From Flavobacterium johnsoniae (GTDB lineage Bacteria; Bacteroidota; Bacteroidia; Flavobacteriales; Flavobacteriaceae): a stretch of DNA of 64,000 bases. Both the position numbers and the translations under genes were made by a program. Below, one piece after another: positions 13,204-20,846 of this stretch. The stretch spans positions 620,001-684,000 of the forward strand of contig NZ_MLFK01000005.1 in assembly GCF_001879205.1 (NCBI RefSeq). Direction: 5' to 3'. The notes beneath the pieces were generated by a model. It had not been told where the DNA came from. It saw nothing but the letters and a program-made list of their open reading frames with translations, and did not search any database. Positions within the stretch are counted from its first letter, which is position 1. The number at the start of each line of letters is the position of its first letter.

Positions 13204-16074
13204 ATGAAAAAAACTTTACTATCAATATTTTTATTGATGGCAGTAACGTCTTTTGCTCAAACTCAAACCGTTACTTATTCAATAAATCCATCAACTTTTG
13301 AAGAAAATACACCAATTACAATTACTATTAATGGTAGTATTGATGAGGGGAAGTGGGGAATTACAGATCATTCCTTGTATCTGTGGGCTTGGGCTTTTGA
13401 TACCAATGATACTACTCAAAAAGGAACTCCAAATAATGGTTCTTGGGATGCTTCAAGTGAAGCGAGCAAGTTTACCTATAACCCAGGTACCGATACTTAT
13501 ACCAAAACAATTACACCAACAATCTATTACAATACAACAGGAATTGGAAAAATTGGTTTTTTGGTAAAAGCCAAAAACGGAAATGGCGATAAAAAATCAC
13601 AAGATATTTTGGTAGAAGTAGGCTCATTTCAAGTCTCTTTAACCTCACCAATAGAAAACAGTGCTTCAATTATAGCATCTGGGTCTAATTTTAATATTAC
13701 GGCCACTAATACAAACGGAACAGCAAGTTATTCTTTAAAAGCAAACGGAACCGTTATTAATACAAACACAAGTACCGCAAGCTATTCTTATTCTCATGTA
13801 GGGATTACAAATAATCAGAGTTACGAATTGAGTGTTACTCAGGGCGCAACGACAATTGTAAAAAAGTTTTCGGTTATAGTAAATCCAAATACAATTTCTG
13901 AAGCGATGCCTGCAGGTTTAGTTGATGGAATCAATTATAACCCGGCTGATTTCTCAAAAGCAACTTTGGTTTTGGATGCACCTTTAAAAGATTTTGTGTA
14001 CGTTGCGGGAAGTTTCAACAATTGGCAGCCAACTTCGGCGTATGCCATGAAAAAAGACCCGGCTTCGGGAAAATTTTGGTTAGAATTAAACGGATTAGTT
14101 TCGGGACTCAATAATACGTATCAATATTGGGTTGTAGATGCAACACCCCTTGCTAATTCTCCATCTTTGGTAAAAACTGCCGATCCTTATTCGACTTTGG
14201 TTTTATCTCCTTATGATGATCCGTCAATTCCTTCAGCTTCTTATCCAAATCTGCCAGCTTATCCGGCAGGACAGCAATTTGAAGTAACAGTTCTTAAAAC
14301 AGGACAGGCTCCATACAACTGGCAGGTAACAAATTTTACAAAACCAGAAAAAGAAAAATTAGTGGTTTATGAAGTTTTAGTCCGTGATTTTGATGCGGCT
14401 AGAAATTACCAAAGCTTAATTGATAAGATCGATTATTTTAAAAATCTTAAAATAAATGCGATCGAATTGATGCCGGTAATGGAATTTGAAGGCAATGAAA
14501 GCTGGGGTTACAATACCTCATTTCATATGGCTTTGGATAAATTTTATGGCACATCAGATAAATTAAAAGAATTAATCGATATATGTCATCAAAATGGAAT
14601 TGCCGTTATTTTGGATGTGGCATTAAATCACGCTTTTGGAAGAAATCCTATGGTAAGAATGTGGATGAATGATCCTGACGGAGATGGTTTTGGTTCGCCA
14701 ACAGCAGAGAATCCATATTTTAATACCGTTGCAAAACATACTTACAGCGTAGGAGAAGATTTTAATCATCAATCGGCGAGAACACAATATTATGTAGAAC
14801 GTGTAATTAAACAATGGATTCAGGAATATAAAATTGATGGTTTCCGCTGGGATTTAACAAAAGGTTTTACACAGTCTTGTACGGCTTCTGATGAAGCTTG
14901 TACCAATGCATATCAGCAGGATAGAGTGGATATTTTAAAGAAATATGCTGATTATTCCTGGAGTTTAGATCCTTCACATTATACTATTTTTGAACATTTA
15001 GGAACTGAAAATGAAGAGAAACAATGGGCAGATTATAAAATTTCTGAAACACCAAGCAAAGGAATCATGATGTGGGGAAAAATGACAAAAGAATACAATC
15101 AGCTTTCAATGGGATATGCCACAGAGAGTAATATTTCGAAAATGTCAAGCGCTAATCGTGGTTTTGCAGCAAATCGTTTAATAGGTTATGCCGAAAGTCA
15201 TGACGAAGAACGTTTGATGTATAAAAATGTACAATACGGAGCTGTAAATGGAACTTATAATGTAAAGACATTAAATACGGCTTTGTCAAGAATGTCTGCA
15301 ATTGGAGCAGTTTCGCTATTGATTCCGGGACCAAAAATGATTTGGCATTTTGGAGAATTAGGATGGGAGAGTTCTATTTTTACTTGTAACGATAATTCAG
15401 TAAATACAGATTCAGATGCTGCTGGCGGAGATTGTAAATTAGACACAAAACCACAGCCGCAATGGGTAAATAATTGGTTAGGAAATTCAAATCGTAATAA
15501 AATTTATAACGATTGGGCTAAAATGATTACACTTAAAAAAACAGAACCTGTTTTTTCCGGTACTTCTACAATTCCAAATGCTAATTCATTAACAGTAAAC
15601 ATTAAAATAACAAATGCAAGTTTGACTTCGGCACAATTAAAAGATGTTTTGATTCTGGCCAATTTTGATGTTACGGCTCAAAATGTGGCAACCGGTTTTC
15701 CTTACGCAGGAACCTGGTATAATTTAATGGATAACACGACCATAAATGTTACGGATATAAACGCTCCAATAAATTTAACTCCGGGAGAATATAGAATTTA
15801 TGGAAATAAAACGGCAAATCTGGCGATTGAAGATTTTGAAAAAGGAAGTACAGTGAATTTGTATCCGAATCCCGTTTCAAACTATTTTACTTTAAATACG
15901 GCTGCTGTAAAAGTTCAGATTTTTTCAGTTTCCGGGCAGTTGGTTAAAAGTTTTGCTTCAAATGGAAATGTTGATTTTCAATTTGGCGTGAGCGAATTAC
16001 AAACAGGGTTATATATTGTAAAAGCTTCAGATGAAAATGACAAAACCCAAGTAATGAAGTTCATCAAAAAATAA
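13204..16074 (+). CDS. Secreted multi-domain GH13 alpha-amylase with T9SS sorting domain
   Basis: A 956-residue exported enzyme. The signal peptide ends at about residue 19 (VTSFAQ), followed by two Ig-like/E-set regions (about 20-235). A CBM48-like module has VYVAGSFNNW near residues 263-272, and the GH13 barrel spans about 385-800. Catalytic residues by motif are Asp550 as nucleophile (GFRWDLTKG), Glu597 as acid/base (FEHLGTENEE) and Asp667 as transition-state stabiliser (AESHDEE). The last ~80 residues are a type A T9SS sorting domain (LYPNPVSNYF at its start, then GLYIVKASD and a KFIKK end). It is therefore exported through the gliding-associated secretion system and acts on starch or glycogen outside the cell. 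It replaces the lipoprotein SusG of Bacteroides. Branching or pullulanase-like specificity cannot be excluded. Confidence 0.93.
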   Translation: MKKTLLSIFLLMAVTSFAQTQTVTYSINPSTFEENTPITITINGSIDEGKWGITDHSLYLWAWAFDTNDTTQKGTPNNGSWDASSEASKFTYNPGTDTYTKTITPTIYYNTTGIGKIGFLVKAKNGNGDKKSQDILVEVGSFQVSLTSPIENSASIIASGSNFNITATNTNGTASYSLKANGTVINTNTSTASYSYSHVGITNNQSYELSVTQGATTIVKKFSVIVNPNTISEAMPAGLVDGINYNPADFSKATLVLDAPLKDFVYVAGSFNNWQPTSAYAMKKDPASGKFWLELNGLVSGLNNTYQYWVVDATPLANSPSLVKTADPYSTLVLSPYDDPSIPSASYPNLPAYPAGQQFEVTVLKTGQAPYNWQVTNFTKPEKEKLVVYEVLVRDFDAARNYQSLIDKIDYFKNLKINAIELMPVMEFEGNESWGYNTSFHMALDKFYGTSDKLKELIDICHQNGIAVILDVALNHAFGRNPMVRMWMNDPDGDGFGSPTAENPYFNTVAKHTYSVGEDFNHQSARTQYYVERVIKQWIQEYKIDGFRWDLTKGFTQSCTASDEACTNAYQQDRVDILKKYADYSWSLDPSHYTIFEHLGTENEEKQWADYKISETPSKGIMMWGKMTKEYNQLSMGYATESNISKMSSANRGFAANRLIGYAESHDEERLMYKNVQYGAVNGTYNVKTLNTALSRMSAIGAVSLLIPGPKMIWHFGELGWESSIFTCNDNSVNTDSDAAGGDCKLDTKPQPQWVNNWLGNSNRNKIYNDWAKMITLKKTEPVFSGTSTIPNANSLTVNIKITNASLTSAQLKDVLILANFDVTAQNVATGFPYAGTWYNLMDNTTINVTDINAPINLTPGEYRIYGNKTANLAIEDFEKGSTVNLYPNPVSNYFTLNTAAVKVQIFSVSGQLVKSFASNGNVDFQFGVSELQTGLYIVKASDENDKTQVMKFIKK

Positions 16075-16127
16075 AGGCTGAAAATATATCGCTGACAGAT
16101 TAAAAATTTGGTTTGGTTAGTAATGTG

Positions 16128-16163
16128 AAAGGGCTGTTCTATTGAAAAATAGACAGCCCTTTT
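16128..16163. terminator. Bidirectional terminator between convergent amylase and membrane-protein genes
   Basis: AAAGGGCTGT pairs with ACAGCCCTTT, with CTATT/AATAG extending the stem and A/T runs on both sides. It lies between the plus-strand amylase and the minus-strand gene that ends at 16190 and can serve both. Confidence 0.8.
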
Positions 16164-16189
16164 CTGGTTTAGTTGTTTATTGTTTTTGT

Positions 16190-16417
16190 TTATTTCTTTT
16201 TATCGTTGTACTCTCCAATTAGAGCAAAATAACCAAATGTTCCTAAACCCAAAACAATAAGCGGTGTTAGAATAAAAAGAATAATAATGCCAAAGACTAA
16301 ATCATCTTGCTGATCTGATAATAATTTAGGTAAGCCAAATTCAAACACGCAAAAGTAAGCAGCGGCAACTGCTAAAATAACCCATAAAATGCCTAAAGCC
16401 TGTTTGATTGTATTCAT
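16190..16417 (-). CDS. Small two-helix membrane protein, unknown function
   Basis: A 75-residue protein with two hydrophobic segments (about residues 5-28 and 42-68) joined by a short polar loop (LLSDQQDD), and a lysine-rich end. I do not recognise the family with certainty. It lies 11 nt behind the MHS transporter gene on the same strand, so the two are probably co-transcribed. It may be an accessory small subunit of that transporter, which is inference. Confidence 0.75.
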   Translation of the reverse strand: MNTIKQALGILWVILAVAAAYFCVFEFGLPKLLSDQQDDLVFGIIILFILTPLIVLGLGTFGYFALIGEYNDKKK

Positions 16418-16428
16418 GTTGTTAAATA

Positions 16429-17925
16429 TTAAAGATGATTAATTTTATTCTTATTGTCTATATAAATCATTCCAATTACAAAACAGATCGAAGCGATAAT
16501 AATAGGATACCAAAGTCCGTCGAGATAAAAATCGGTTTTTCCGGCGGCCTTTGAATGCGTTACAAAGTACGTTGAAATCGCCGGCAGTAAACCTCCAAAA
16601 ATACCATTTCCAACATGATAAGGAAGTGACATCGAGGTGTATCTGATTTTAGTTGGAAACATTTCAACTAAAAATGCTGCAATTGGGCCATACACCATCG
16701 TAACAAACAAAACCTGAATGAAAACTAAAAAAATTAAAGTCCATTCGTCTCCGGAATTGATATTTATAGTAATACTGCTTTGAGATTTTTTCTTATCAGC
16801 AAAATCTGTTTTCTTTTCGATATACGAAGTTCCATCCGTATAGGTTTTTGAAATGGTAGTAATTATGTCATTATTTTGGGTTCTTTCAACATTTTGAGAG
16901 GTTTGCTCTACAATTTCTGTCTTATAGCTCACATCAGTTGTGTTATACATCATCTTATATATAGGTCTGTAGAATAAAATAGCCAGCAGCATTCCGGACA
17001 TCATAATGTATTTTCGGCCAACTTTATCGCTCAGCCATCCAAAAACAATAAAAAAAGGAGTTCCTATTAATAATGCAATTCCGAGCAAACTGTCTACTTG
17101 CGAAGAATCAATATTCATAACCGTTTTCATAAAACTCATCGCATAGAATTGTCCTGTATACCAAACTACTCCCTGCCCCATTGTGGCCCCAAACAGAGCC
17201 AGCAACACAAATTTTAAATTATAGCGATTTCCAAAACTTTCTTTTAACGGGTTTGTACTTGTCGTTCCTTCTTTTTTTGCTTTTGCAAATACAGGCGATT
17301 CGTCCATATTTTTTCTAATTAAATACGAAACCCCAACCATTACAATAGAAACCCAAAAAGGGACGCGCCATCCCCAGGAATCAAAAGCTTCGGCCGAAAG
17401 CACATTTTTAGTAGCCAGAATTACCATTAAAGAAATAAACAAACCCACGGTTGCCGTGGTCTGAATCCAGGATGTCCAGTATCCTTTTTGGCCAACGGGA
17501 GCGTGTTCTGCCACGTATGTAGCCGCGCCTCCATATTCACCGCCAAGAGCGAGTCCTTGCAGTAAGCGCAAAATCAAAACTAATAAGGGTGCCATAAAAC
17601 CAATCGTTTCATAACTGGGAATACATCCTATCAAAAAAGTAGAACCTCCCATTAATAATAAAGTAGCCATGAAAGTATATTTTCGGCCAATAATATCTCC
17701 AAGCCTTCCAAAGAACAAAGCGCCAAAAGGGCGAACTACAAACCCTGCAGCAAAAGTGGCCAGAGTCGATAAGAATGCTGCGGTTGGATTGTCGCTAGGG
17801 AAAAATTTGGTTGAAATTACGACTGCTAAACTCCCAAATATGTAGAAGTCATACCATTCAATCATGGTGCCCATAGAAGAGGCTGATATTACTTTCCAAA
17901 TGCCTTTAGTAGAAGTTTTGCTCAT
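16429..17925 (-). CDS. MHS-family (metabolite:H+ symporter) MFS transporter
   Basis: A 498-residue protein if translation begins at the ATG at 17925 (MSKTSTKGIWKVISASSMGT). The frame stays open another 34 codons upstream, but that stretch is Phe/Lys-rich, unlike family N-termini, and probably promoter. Motifs of the MHS subfamily are IEWYDFYIFG, FGRLGDIIGRKYTF, RLLQGLALGGEYGGAATY and the second-half GWLSDKVGRKY. Members carry organic acids such as citrate, proline/betaine, ketoglutarate or shikimate with protons; the substrate here is unknown. A polar insertion of about 70 residues (about 320-390, rich in T, S, K) separates two membrane helices where other MHS proteins have a short loop. Confidence 0.9.
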   Translation of the reverse strand: MSKTSTKGIWKVISASSMGTMIEWYDFYIFGSLAVVISTKFFPSDNPTAAFLSTLATFAAGFVVRPFGALFFGRLGDIIGRKYTFMATLLLMGGSTFLIGCIPSYETIGFMAPLLVLILRLLQGLALGGEYGGAATYVAEHAPVGQKGYWTSWIQTTATVGLFISLMVILATKNVLSAEAFDSWGWRVPFWVSIVMVGVSYLIRKNMDESPVFAKAKKEGTTSTNPLKESFGNRYNLKFVLLALFGATMGQGVVWYTGQFYAMSFMKTVMNIDSSQVDSLLGIALLIGTPFFIVFGWLSDKVGRKYIMMSGMLLAILFYRPIYKMMYNTTDVSYKTEIVEQTSQNVERTQNNDIITTISKTYTDGTSYIEKKTDFADKKKSQSSITININSGDEWTLIFLVFIQVLFVTMVYGPIAAFLVEMFPTKIRYTSMSLPYHVGNGIFGGLLPAISTYFVTHSKAAGKTDFYLDGLWYPIIIASICFVIGMIYIDNKNKINHL

Positions 17926-18127
17926 AAAACGCTCTGTGTTTTTGATAATAAATAAAAATGTAAAATACGATTTTACGAATATATAAGATATTTTTTTATT
18001 TAGTTGATACTTTTTTAACAAAAACAATTTAATTGTTGACTTTACATTTCTTTGATTGCCCAGTACTTTATAATTTCAAAAAAGTAGAGATTAAAAATGA
18101 GAAGAAAGTCTTTAAAATAAAGAAGTA

Positions 18128-18159
18128 TTGCATTCTTAAGAAAGAAAGCAGTAGTTTTG
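18128..18159 (+). promoter_or_regulatory. Promoter of the cobalamin-riboswitch transcript
   Basis: TTG at 18128-18130 and TAGTTTTG at 18152-18159 are separated by 21 nt and match the Bacteroidota -33/-7 consensus. Transcription would begin a few nt before the riboswitch aptamer. Confidence 0.65.
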
Positions 18160-18194
18160 CAGCTCAAAATTTAAAACAGAAAATGGTTGTCATT

Positions 18195-18348
18195 ATTGAA
18201 TAAATATTGACATTAAAAGGGAATTTGGTGTAACTCCAAAACTGTCCCGCAGCTGTAAGCTCATTAACTGAAACCCTTTAATACGTCACTTTTCATTTTT
18301 TGAAAGGGAAGGCTGGGTGTAGGGAGCAAGTCAGAAGACCTGCCATTT
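18195..18348 (+). ncRNA. Cobalamin (B12) riboswitch
   Basis: The region contains the two most conserved aptamer blocks: the B12 box GTCCCGCAGCTGTAA at 18244-18258, preceded by GGTGTAACTCC, and the 3' block GTCAGAAGACCTGCC at 18330-18344. GGGAA and its partner strand around 18219 and 18274 close inner helices. Adenosyl- or other cobalamin binding normally turns such genes off. The regulated gene is the lipoprotein gene starting at 18696. Confidence 0.9.
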
Positions 18349-18695
18349 TTATAGTAATAAATAGCTTTCGGGGATTGAAGCTTGAATTAAAACCAATACT
18401 TTTTCACTCTGTGTGACAATAGTATTGTTTGGTTATTCTATTCTCGTAAGCCAAAAAAGAGTTTATGAGATTTTTTTTCTGCAAATATGATATCGTAAAA
18501 ACAATTTTCTGCTGGAAGTTTTTCTTTTCGATTCATACCGTTTTTTCATTAAAAAAAATCATTAAAACGTATCGTTGTACAAGATGTTTGCTTTTTTAAA
18601 CAAAAGCAGACAGAAGTTTATTTTATAGAACTTTTGTTAAATGCAAACTGTATATCGGCTAAAGGTTTAAGTAATATAATTTTAAATATTTAATA
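18349..18695 (+). other. Long leader between B12 riboswitch and its gene; no confident gene
   Basis: These 347 nt separate the aptamer from the start codon. AACCAATACT (18391-18400) can pair with AGTATTG..GGTT (18421-18434), and TGCTTTT with AAAAGCA around 18587-18609. Neither is followed by a clear U-run, so they are not textbook terminators. A 44-codon frame at 18465-18599, rich in Phe and Lys, has no supporting signal. The stretch may be the expression platform or a relic of a lost gene. Confidence 0.5.
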
Positions 18696-20015
18696 ATGAA
18701 AAACCAATTTTTTTCCAAGCAGTTACTCGCAGTTGCTTCTCTAATGATGTTAACAGTTTCATGTAATAATGATGATGATTTTACAGCGCCTCCGGTGATA
18801 AAAGGCGAACAACAGTTAAAAGATACTTTAACCATTGGAAAAACACTGCAATTAAGTTCAAAATTAGCAGACAGAAATAATGTTTCCTTTGAATGGGCAG
18901 TAGACGGAAAAGTAGTAGGATCTGATTCTACTTATGTATTTAAACCAGAAACAAGAGGAGATTTTAAAGTTACAATGACGGCTAAAAATGGTGGTGGAAA
19001 TGTTTCTTTAACATACGATATTCATACATATGGAGCTTATGAAAACGGTTTTTTCATGATCAACGAAGGCTGGTTTGGACACGGAACAGGAACAGTAGGA
19101 TTTTATAGATATGATACAAAAGCAATAGAAGACAGTGTTTTTGTAAAAGTAAATCCGGATAAAGATTTAAAACCAGAATCGTCAACATTAGAGTTCGGAA
19201 CGATCATTAACAAAAAGCTGTTTTTAGTTTCTAAAGTTGGCGGACCTGTTGTCGTGGCAGATGCATATTCGCTTAAAGAAGAAAAAAGAATCCCGGCTCA
19301 AGGAGGAAATGATTGGCGTGCAGTAGTAGGTGTTGATGAAAATCAGGCATTATTAACTTCTGGTAAAGGAATATTTAAGCTTAATTTGAGTACAATGGCA
19401 TTAAATGGTCAAATCGAAGGCGTTACAGGTCAGGTAGGAGATATTGTTAAAGCCGGAGGCTACATTTTCGCATTGTCAGCTTCAAAAGGAGTTATTGTCA
19501 TTAATGCTTCAACATTAGCGGTAGAAAAAACGATCTCTGGTATGGTTCTGGGCTTTGCAGTTACCGATGATAAAAAAGTATGGGCAGCGGGAGGAAAAAA
19601 TCTTATTAGTATAGATTCAAATACGCTTGAGGTAAAAGAAATTCCGTTAGGTTTTCAAGCTAATGGAAGCTGGGGAGCTTGGCATCCGGGGTCTATTACA
19701 GCGGCTAGAAATGATGTTTTTATAGCTAAAAATGGAAGTTGGAGCGGAGGTAAGGAAGTTTATAAGTATAATGGTACCGCAGGATCGTTAACAGCACCTT
19801 TCATTACATTGACAAACTCAAATATTTTATATGGTGCAGGAATTGGATACGATCGCAAGAAAAATACTTTGGTTGTGAATACAGTAAATGAAGGATTTGG
19901 TGAAAATTTCGCAATCAATAATCTATATTTATTTAATGCTGAATCCGGTGTTAAAACAGGAACGATAAGTTTCTCAGGATATTACTTCCCAGCGGTTTCA
20001 GTATTTCATCAATAG
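18696..20015 (+). CDS. DUF5074/YncE-like beta-propeller lipoprotein, BtuG-like cobalamin-binding candidate
   Basis: A 439-residue lipoprotein with lipobox Cys near residue 23 (LMMLTVSC) and an Asn/Asp-rich surface-export-type tail. A PKD-like domain (about 35-110) contains FEWAVDGK. A beta-propeller follows, starting at GFFMINEGWFGHGTGTVGFY (about 117) and ending YYFPAVSVF, the pattern of the DUF5074/YncE group. In Bacteroides the related surface lipoprotein BtuG binds cobalamin tightly and passes it to BtuB. Placement behind a cobalamin riboswitch makes a B12-binding role very likely. It is odd that no btuB or other B12 gene follows; the unit holds this single gene. Confidence 0.82.
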   Translation: MKNQFFSKQLLAVASLMMLTVSCNNDDDFTAPPVIKGEQQLKDTLTIGKTLQLSSKLADRNNVSFEWAVDGKVVGSDSTYVFKPETRGDFKVTMTAKNGGGNVSLTYDIHTYGAYENGFFMINEGWFGHGTGTVGFYRYDTKAIEDSVFVKVNPDKDLKPESSTLEFGTIINKKLFLVSKVGGPVVVADAYSLKEEKRIPAQGGNDWRAVVGVDENQALLTSGKGIFKLNLSTMALNGQIEGVTGQVGDIVKAGGYIFALSASKGVIVINASTLAVEKTISGMVLGFAVTDDKKVWAAGGKNLISIDSNTLEVKEIPLGFQANGSWGAWHPGSITAARNDVFIAKNGSWSGGKEVYKYNGTAGSLTAPFITLTNSNILYGAGIGYDRKKNTLVVNTVNEGFGENFAINNLYLFNAESGVKTGTISFSGYYFPAVSVFHQ

Positions 20016-20024
20016 TTTTTTGTT

Positions 20025-20238
20025 TTTTAACCGCAAAGAGCGCTAAGATTTTTATAAAAACAGTGCTTTCACAAAACGCAAAGTTCGCAAAGCTTTATCA
20101 ATATAAAGCCTTGCGAACTTTTTTTAGCCACAGATTACACAGATTAAAATGATTTTTAAAATCTGTTTAATCTGTGGGCTATTTTTTTTTCTTTGTGTGC
20201 CTTTGCGTAAATCTTTGTGTTCTTTGCGGTAAAAAAAA
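20025..20238. repeat. Nested palindromic intergenic repeat, copy 1
   Basis: The outer arms are AACCGCAAAGAGCGC..AAGATTT (from about 20029) and the imperfect complement AAATCTTTGTGTTCTTTGCGGT (ending at 20230). Inside lie two further palindromes: AAAGTTCGCAAAG with CTTGCGAACTTT (about 20080-20122), and AGCCACAGATT..AGATT with AATCT..AATCTGTGGGCT (about 20126-20181). No open reading frame or transposase is present. A related element lies at 46343-46545. Confidence 0.75.
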
Positions 20239-20275
20239 ACGGAGATTAGATTTTTTATAGGAAAGTATTAAAAAC

Positions 20276-20304
20276 AAAAAACCCGAATATTGCTATTCGG
20301 GTTT
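20276..20304 (-). terminator. Duplicated tRNA-Phe terminator, distal copy
   Basis: AACCCGAATA-TTGC-TATTCGGGTT hairpin with a T-run on the minus strand. It is identical to the terminator directly behind the tRNA-Phe gene (20657-20685). Here it would end the GIY-YIG transcript. Confidence 0.8.
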
Positions 20305-20350
20305 TGGTGGTACCTCCAGTCCCGAGGCTTCGGGAGAACCCGGGACACAT
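20305..20350 (-). pseudogene. tRNA-Phe 3'-end fragment with a hairpin inserted in the T-arm
   Basis: Read on the minus strand, this repeats the 3' part of the tRNA-Phe gene: ATGTGTCCC at the 5' side, then CTGGAGGTACCACCA with the encoded CCA. Between them the T-loop is replaced by TCCCGAAGCCTCGGGA, a perfect 6-bp hairpin. Together with the terminator it makes a 44-bp identical copy (20276-20319) of 20657-20700. The 5' half of the tRNA is absent, so it cannot be a functional tRNA. The last base overlaps the stop codon of the GIY-YIG gene. Confidence 0.8.
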
Positions 20351-20637
20351 TATAATTTTCTTTTAGATAAAATATCTTTTAAAATAGACGGATCTGATAT
20401 GATTTTATGATTAAAAACTTTGCTTTTCATTCTTTTAATGAAACTCTCAAGATATTTAGCTTCGTTTTTATCCTTACAGTTGAAAGTTAAAACTACTTCC
20501 CAATCTTCCGCAATTTTGGTAAAAGAATTGGAATAGAAATGATTTTGATGTTTTAAAATTCGCTCATCTATATTGTTTGTTTCTCCAATATAGAATTTTT
20601 GCGAAGACTTAGACTGCAGAATGTATAAATAATGCAT
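20350..20637 (-). CDS. GIY-YIG nuclease domain protein (UvrC-N-like, YhbQ type)
   Basis: A 95-residue single-domain GIY-YIG protein: LYILQS and KFYIGET supply the two halves of the namesake motif (residues 4-20), an Arg follows at about residue 26 (DERILKHQ), and the metal-binding Glu is in YLESFIKRMKS near residue 69. Stand-alone proteins of this size are probably DNA endonucleases, some mobile. It lies on the same strand just behind tRNA-Phe, between two identical 44-bp copies of the tRNA 3' end plus terminator, and its stop codon abuts the tRNA fragment. This suggests that the gene and the repeated tRNA end form one inserted unit of about 381 bp. Confidence 0.88.
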   Translation of the reverse strand: MHYLYILQSKSSQKFYIGETNNIDERILKHQNHFYSNSFTKIAEDWEVVLTFNCKDKNEAKYLESFIKRMKSKVFNHKIISDPSILKDILSKRKL

Positions 20638-20656
20638 TTGTAAAAAATATATTAAA

Positions 20657-20685
20657 AAAAAACCCGAATATTGCTATTCGGGTTT
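20657..20685 (-). terminator. Terminator of tRNA-Phe
   Basis: AACCCGAATA-TTGC-TATTCGGGTT hairpin followed on the minus strand by nine T. It starts 2-3 nt behind the encoded CCA end of the tRNA. Confidence 0.88.
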
Positions 20686-20700
20686 TGGTGGTACCTCCAG
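20657..20700. repeat. 44-bp direct repeat (tRNA-Phe 3' end plus terminator), copy 2 of 2
   Basis: This segment is identical base for base to 20276-20319. The two copies flank the GIY-YIG gene in the same orientation at a period of 381 bp, as att-like or target-site repeats of an inserted unit would. Confidence 0.9.
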
Positions 20701-20761
20701 GGATCGAACCAGGGACACATGGATTTTCAGTCCATTGCTCTACCATCTGAGCTAAGGTACC
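20686..20761 (-). tRNA. tRNA-Phe (anticodon GAA)
   Basis: A 76-nt cloverleaf: acceptor GGTACCT/AGGTACC, D-stem GCTC/GAGC, anticodon arm ATGGA-CTGAAAA-TCCAT with anticodon GAA, T-loop TTCGATC, and encoded CCA. The T-stem reads CCTGG on both sides, which leaves a U-U mismatch at positions 51/63. A strong promoter lies upstream (20783-20812) and a terminator directly behind. Confidence 0.95.
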
Positions 20762-20782
20762 GTCTTGTGCTCAATGCGGGTG

Positions 20783-20812
20783 CAAAGATAGAATCATTTT
20801 CCGTTTATCCAA
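20783..20812 (-). promoter_or_regulatory. Promoter of tRNA-Phe
   Basis: On the minus strand, TTG (20812-20810) and TATCTTTG (20790-20783) are separated by exactly 19 nt, a perfect Bacteroidota sigma consensus. The -7 box ends 21 nt before the tRNA. Confidence 0.8.
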
Positions 20813-20838
20813 AACATTTTTTAAAAAAAATCTATTCG

Positions 20839-20846
20839 TATCTTCG
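20839..20846 (+). promoter_or_regulatory. -7 element of the coaX promoter
   Basis: TATCTTCG, followed by CA, lies 19 nt before the coaX ATG and resembles the TAnnTTTG consensus. The upstream region is A/T-rich without a clear TTG. It is divergent from the tRNA-Phe promoter. Confidence 0.5.

Noticed and set aside
17926..18027. Longer start for the MHS transporter
   Set aside because: The extra 34 residues are Phe/Lys-rich and unlike family N-termini; MSKTSTKG at 17925 fits.
18465..18599. 44-codon ORF in the riboswitch leader
   Set aside because: Composition follows the A/T-rich background, no family or signal is recognisable, and its start has no support.
16429..20015. Possibility of a B12 uptake operon including the MHS transporter
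   Set aside because: The MHS gene is on the other strand and upstream of the riboswitch; it is not controlled by it.
20025..20238. Insertion sequence or CRISPR-like array
   Set aside because: No transposase frame, no regular repeat-spacer spacing; inverted rather than direct repeats.
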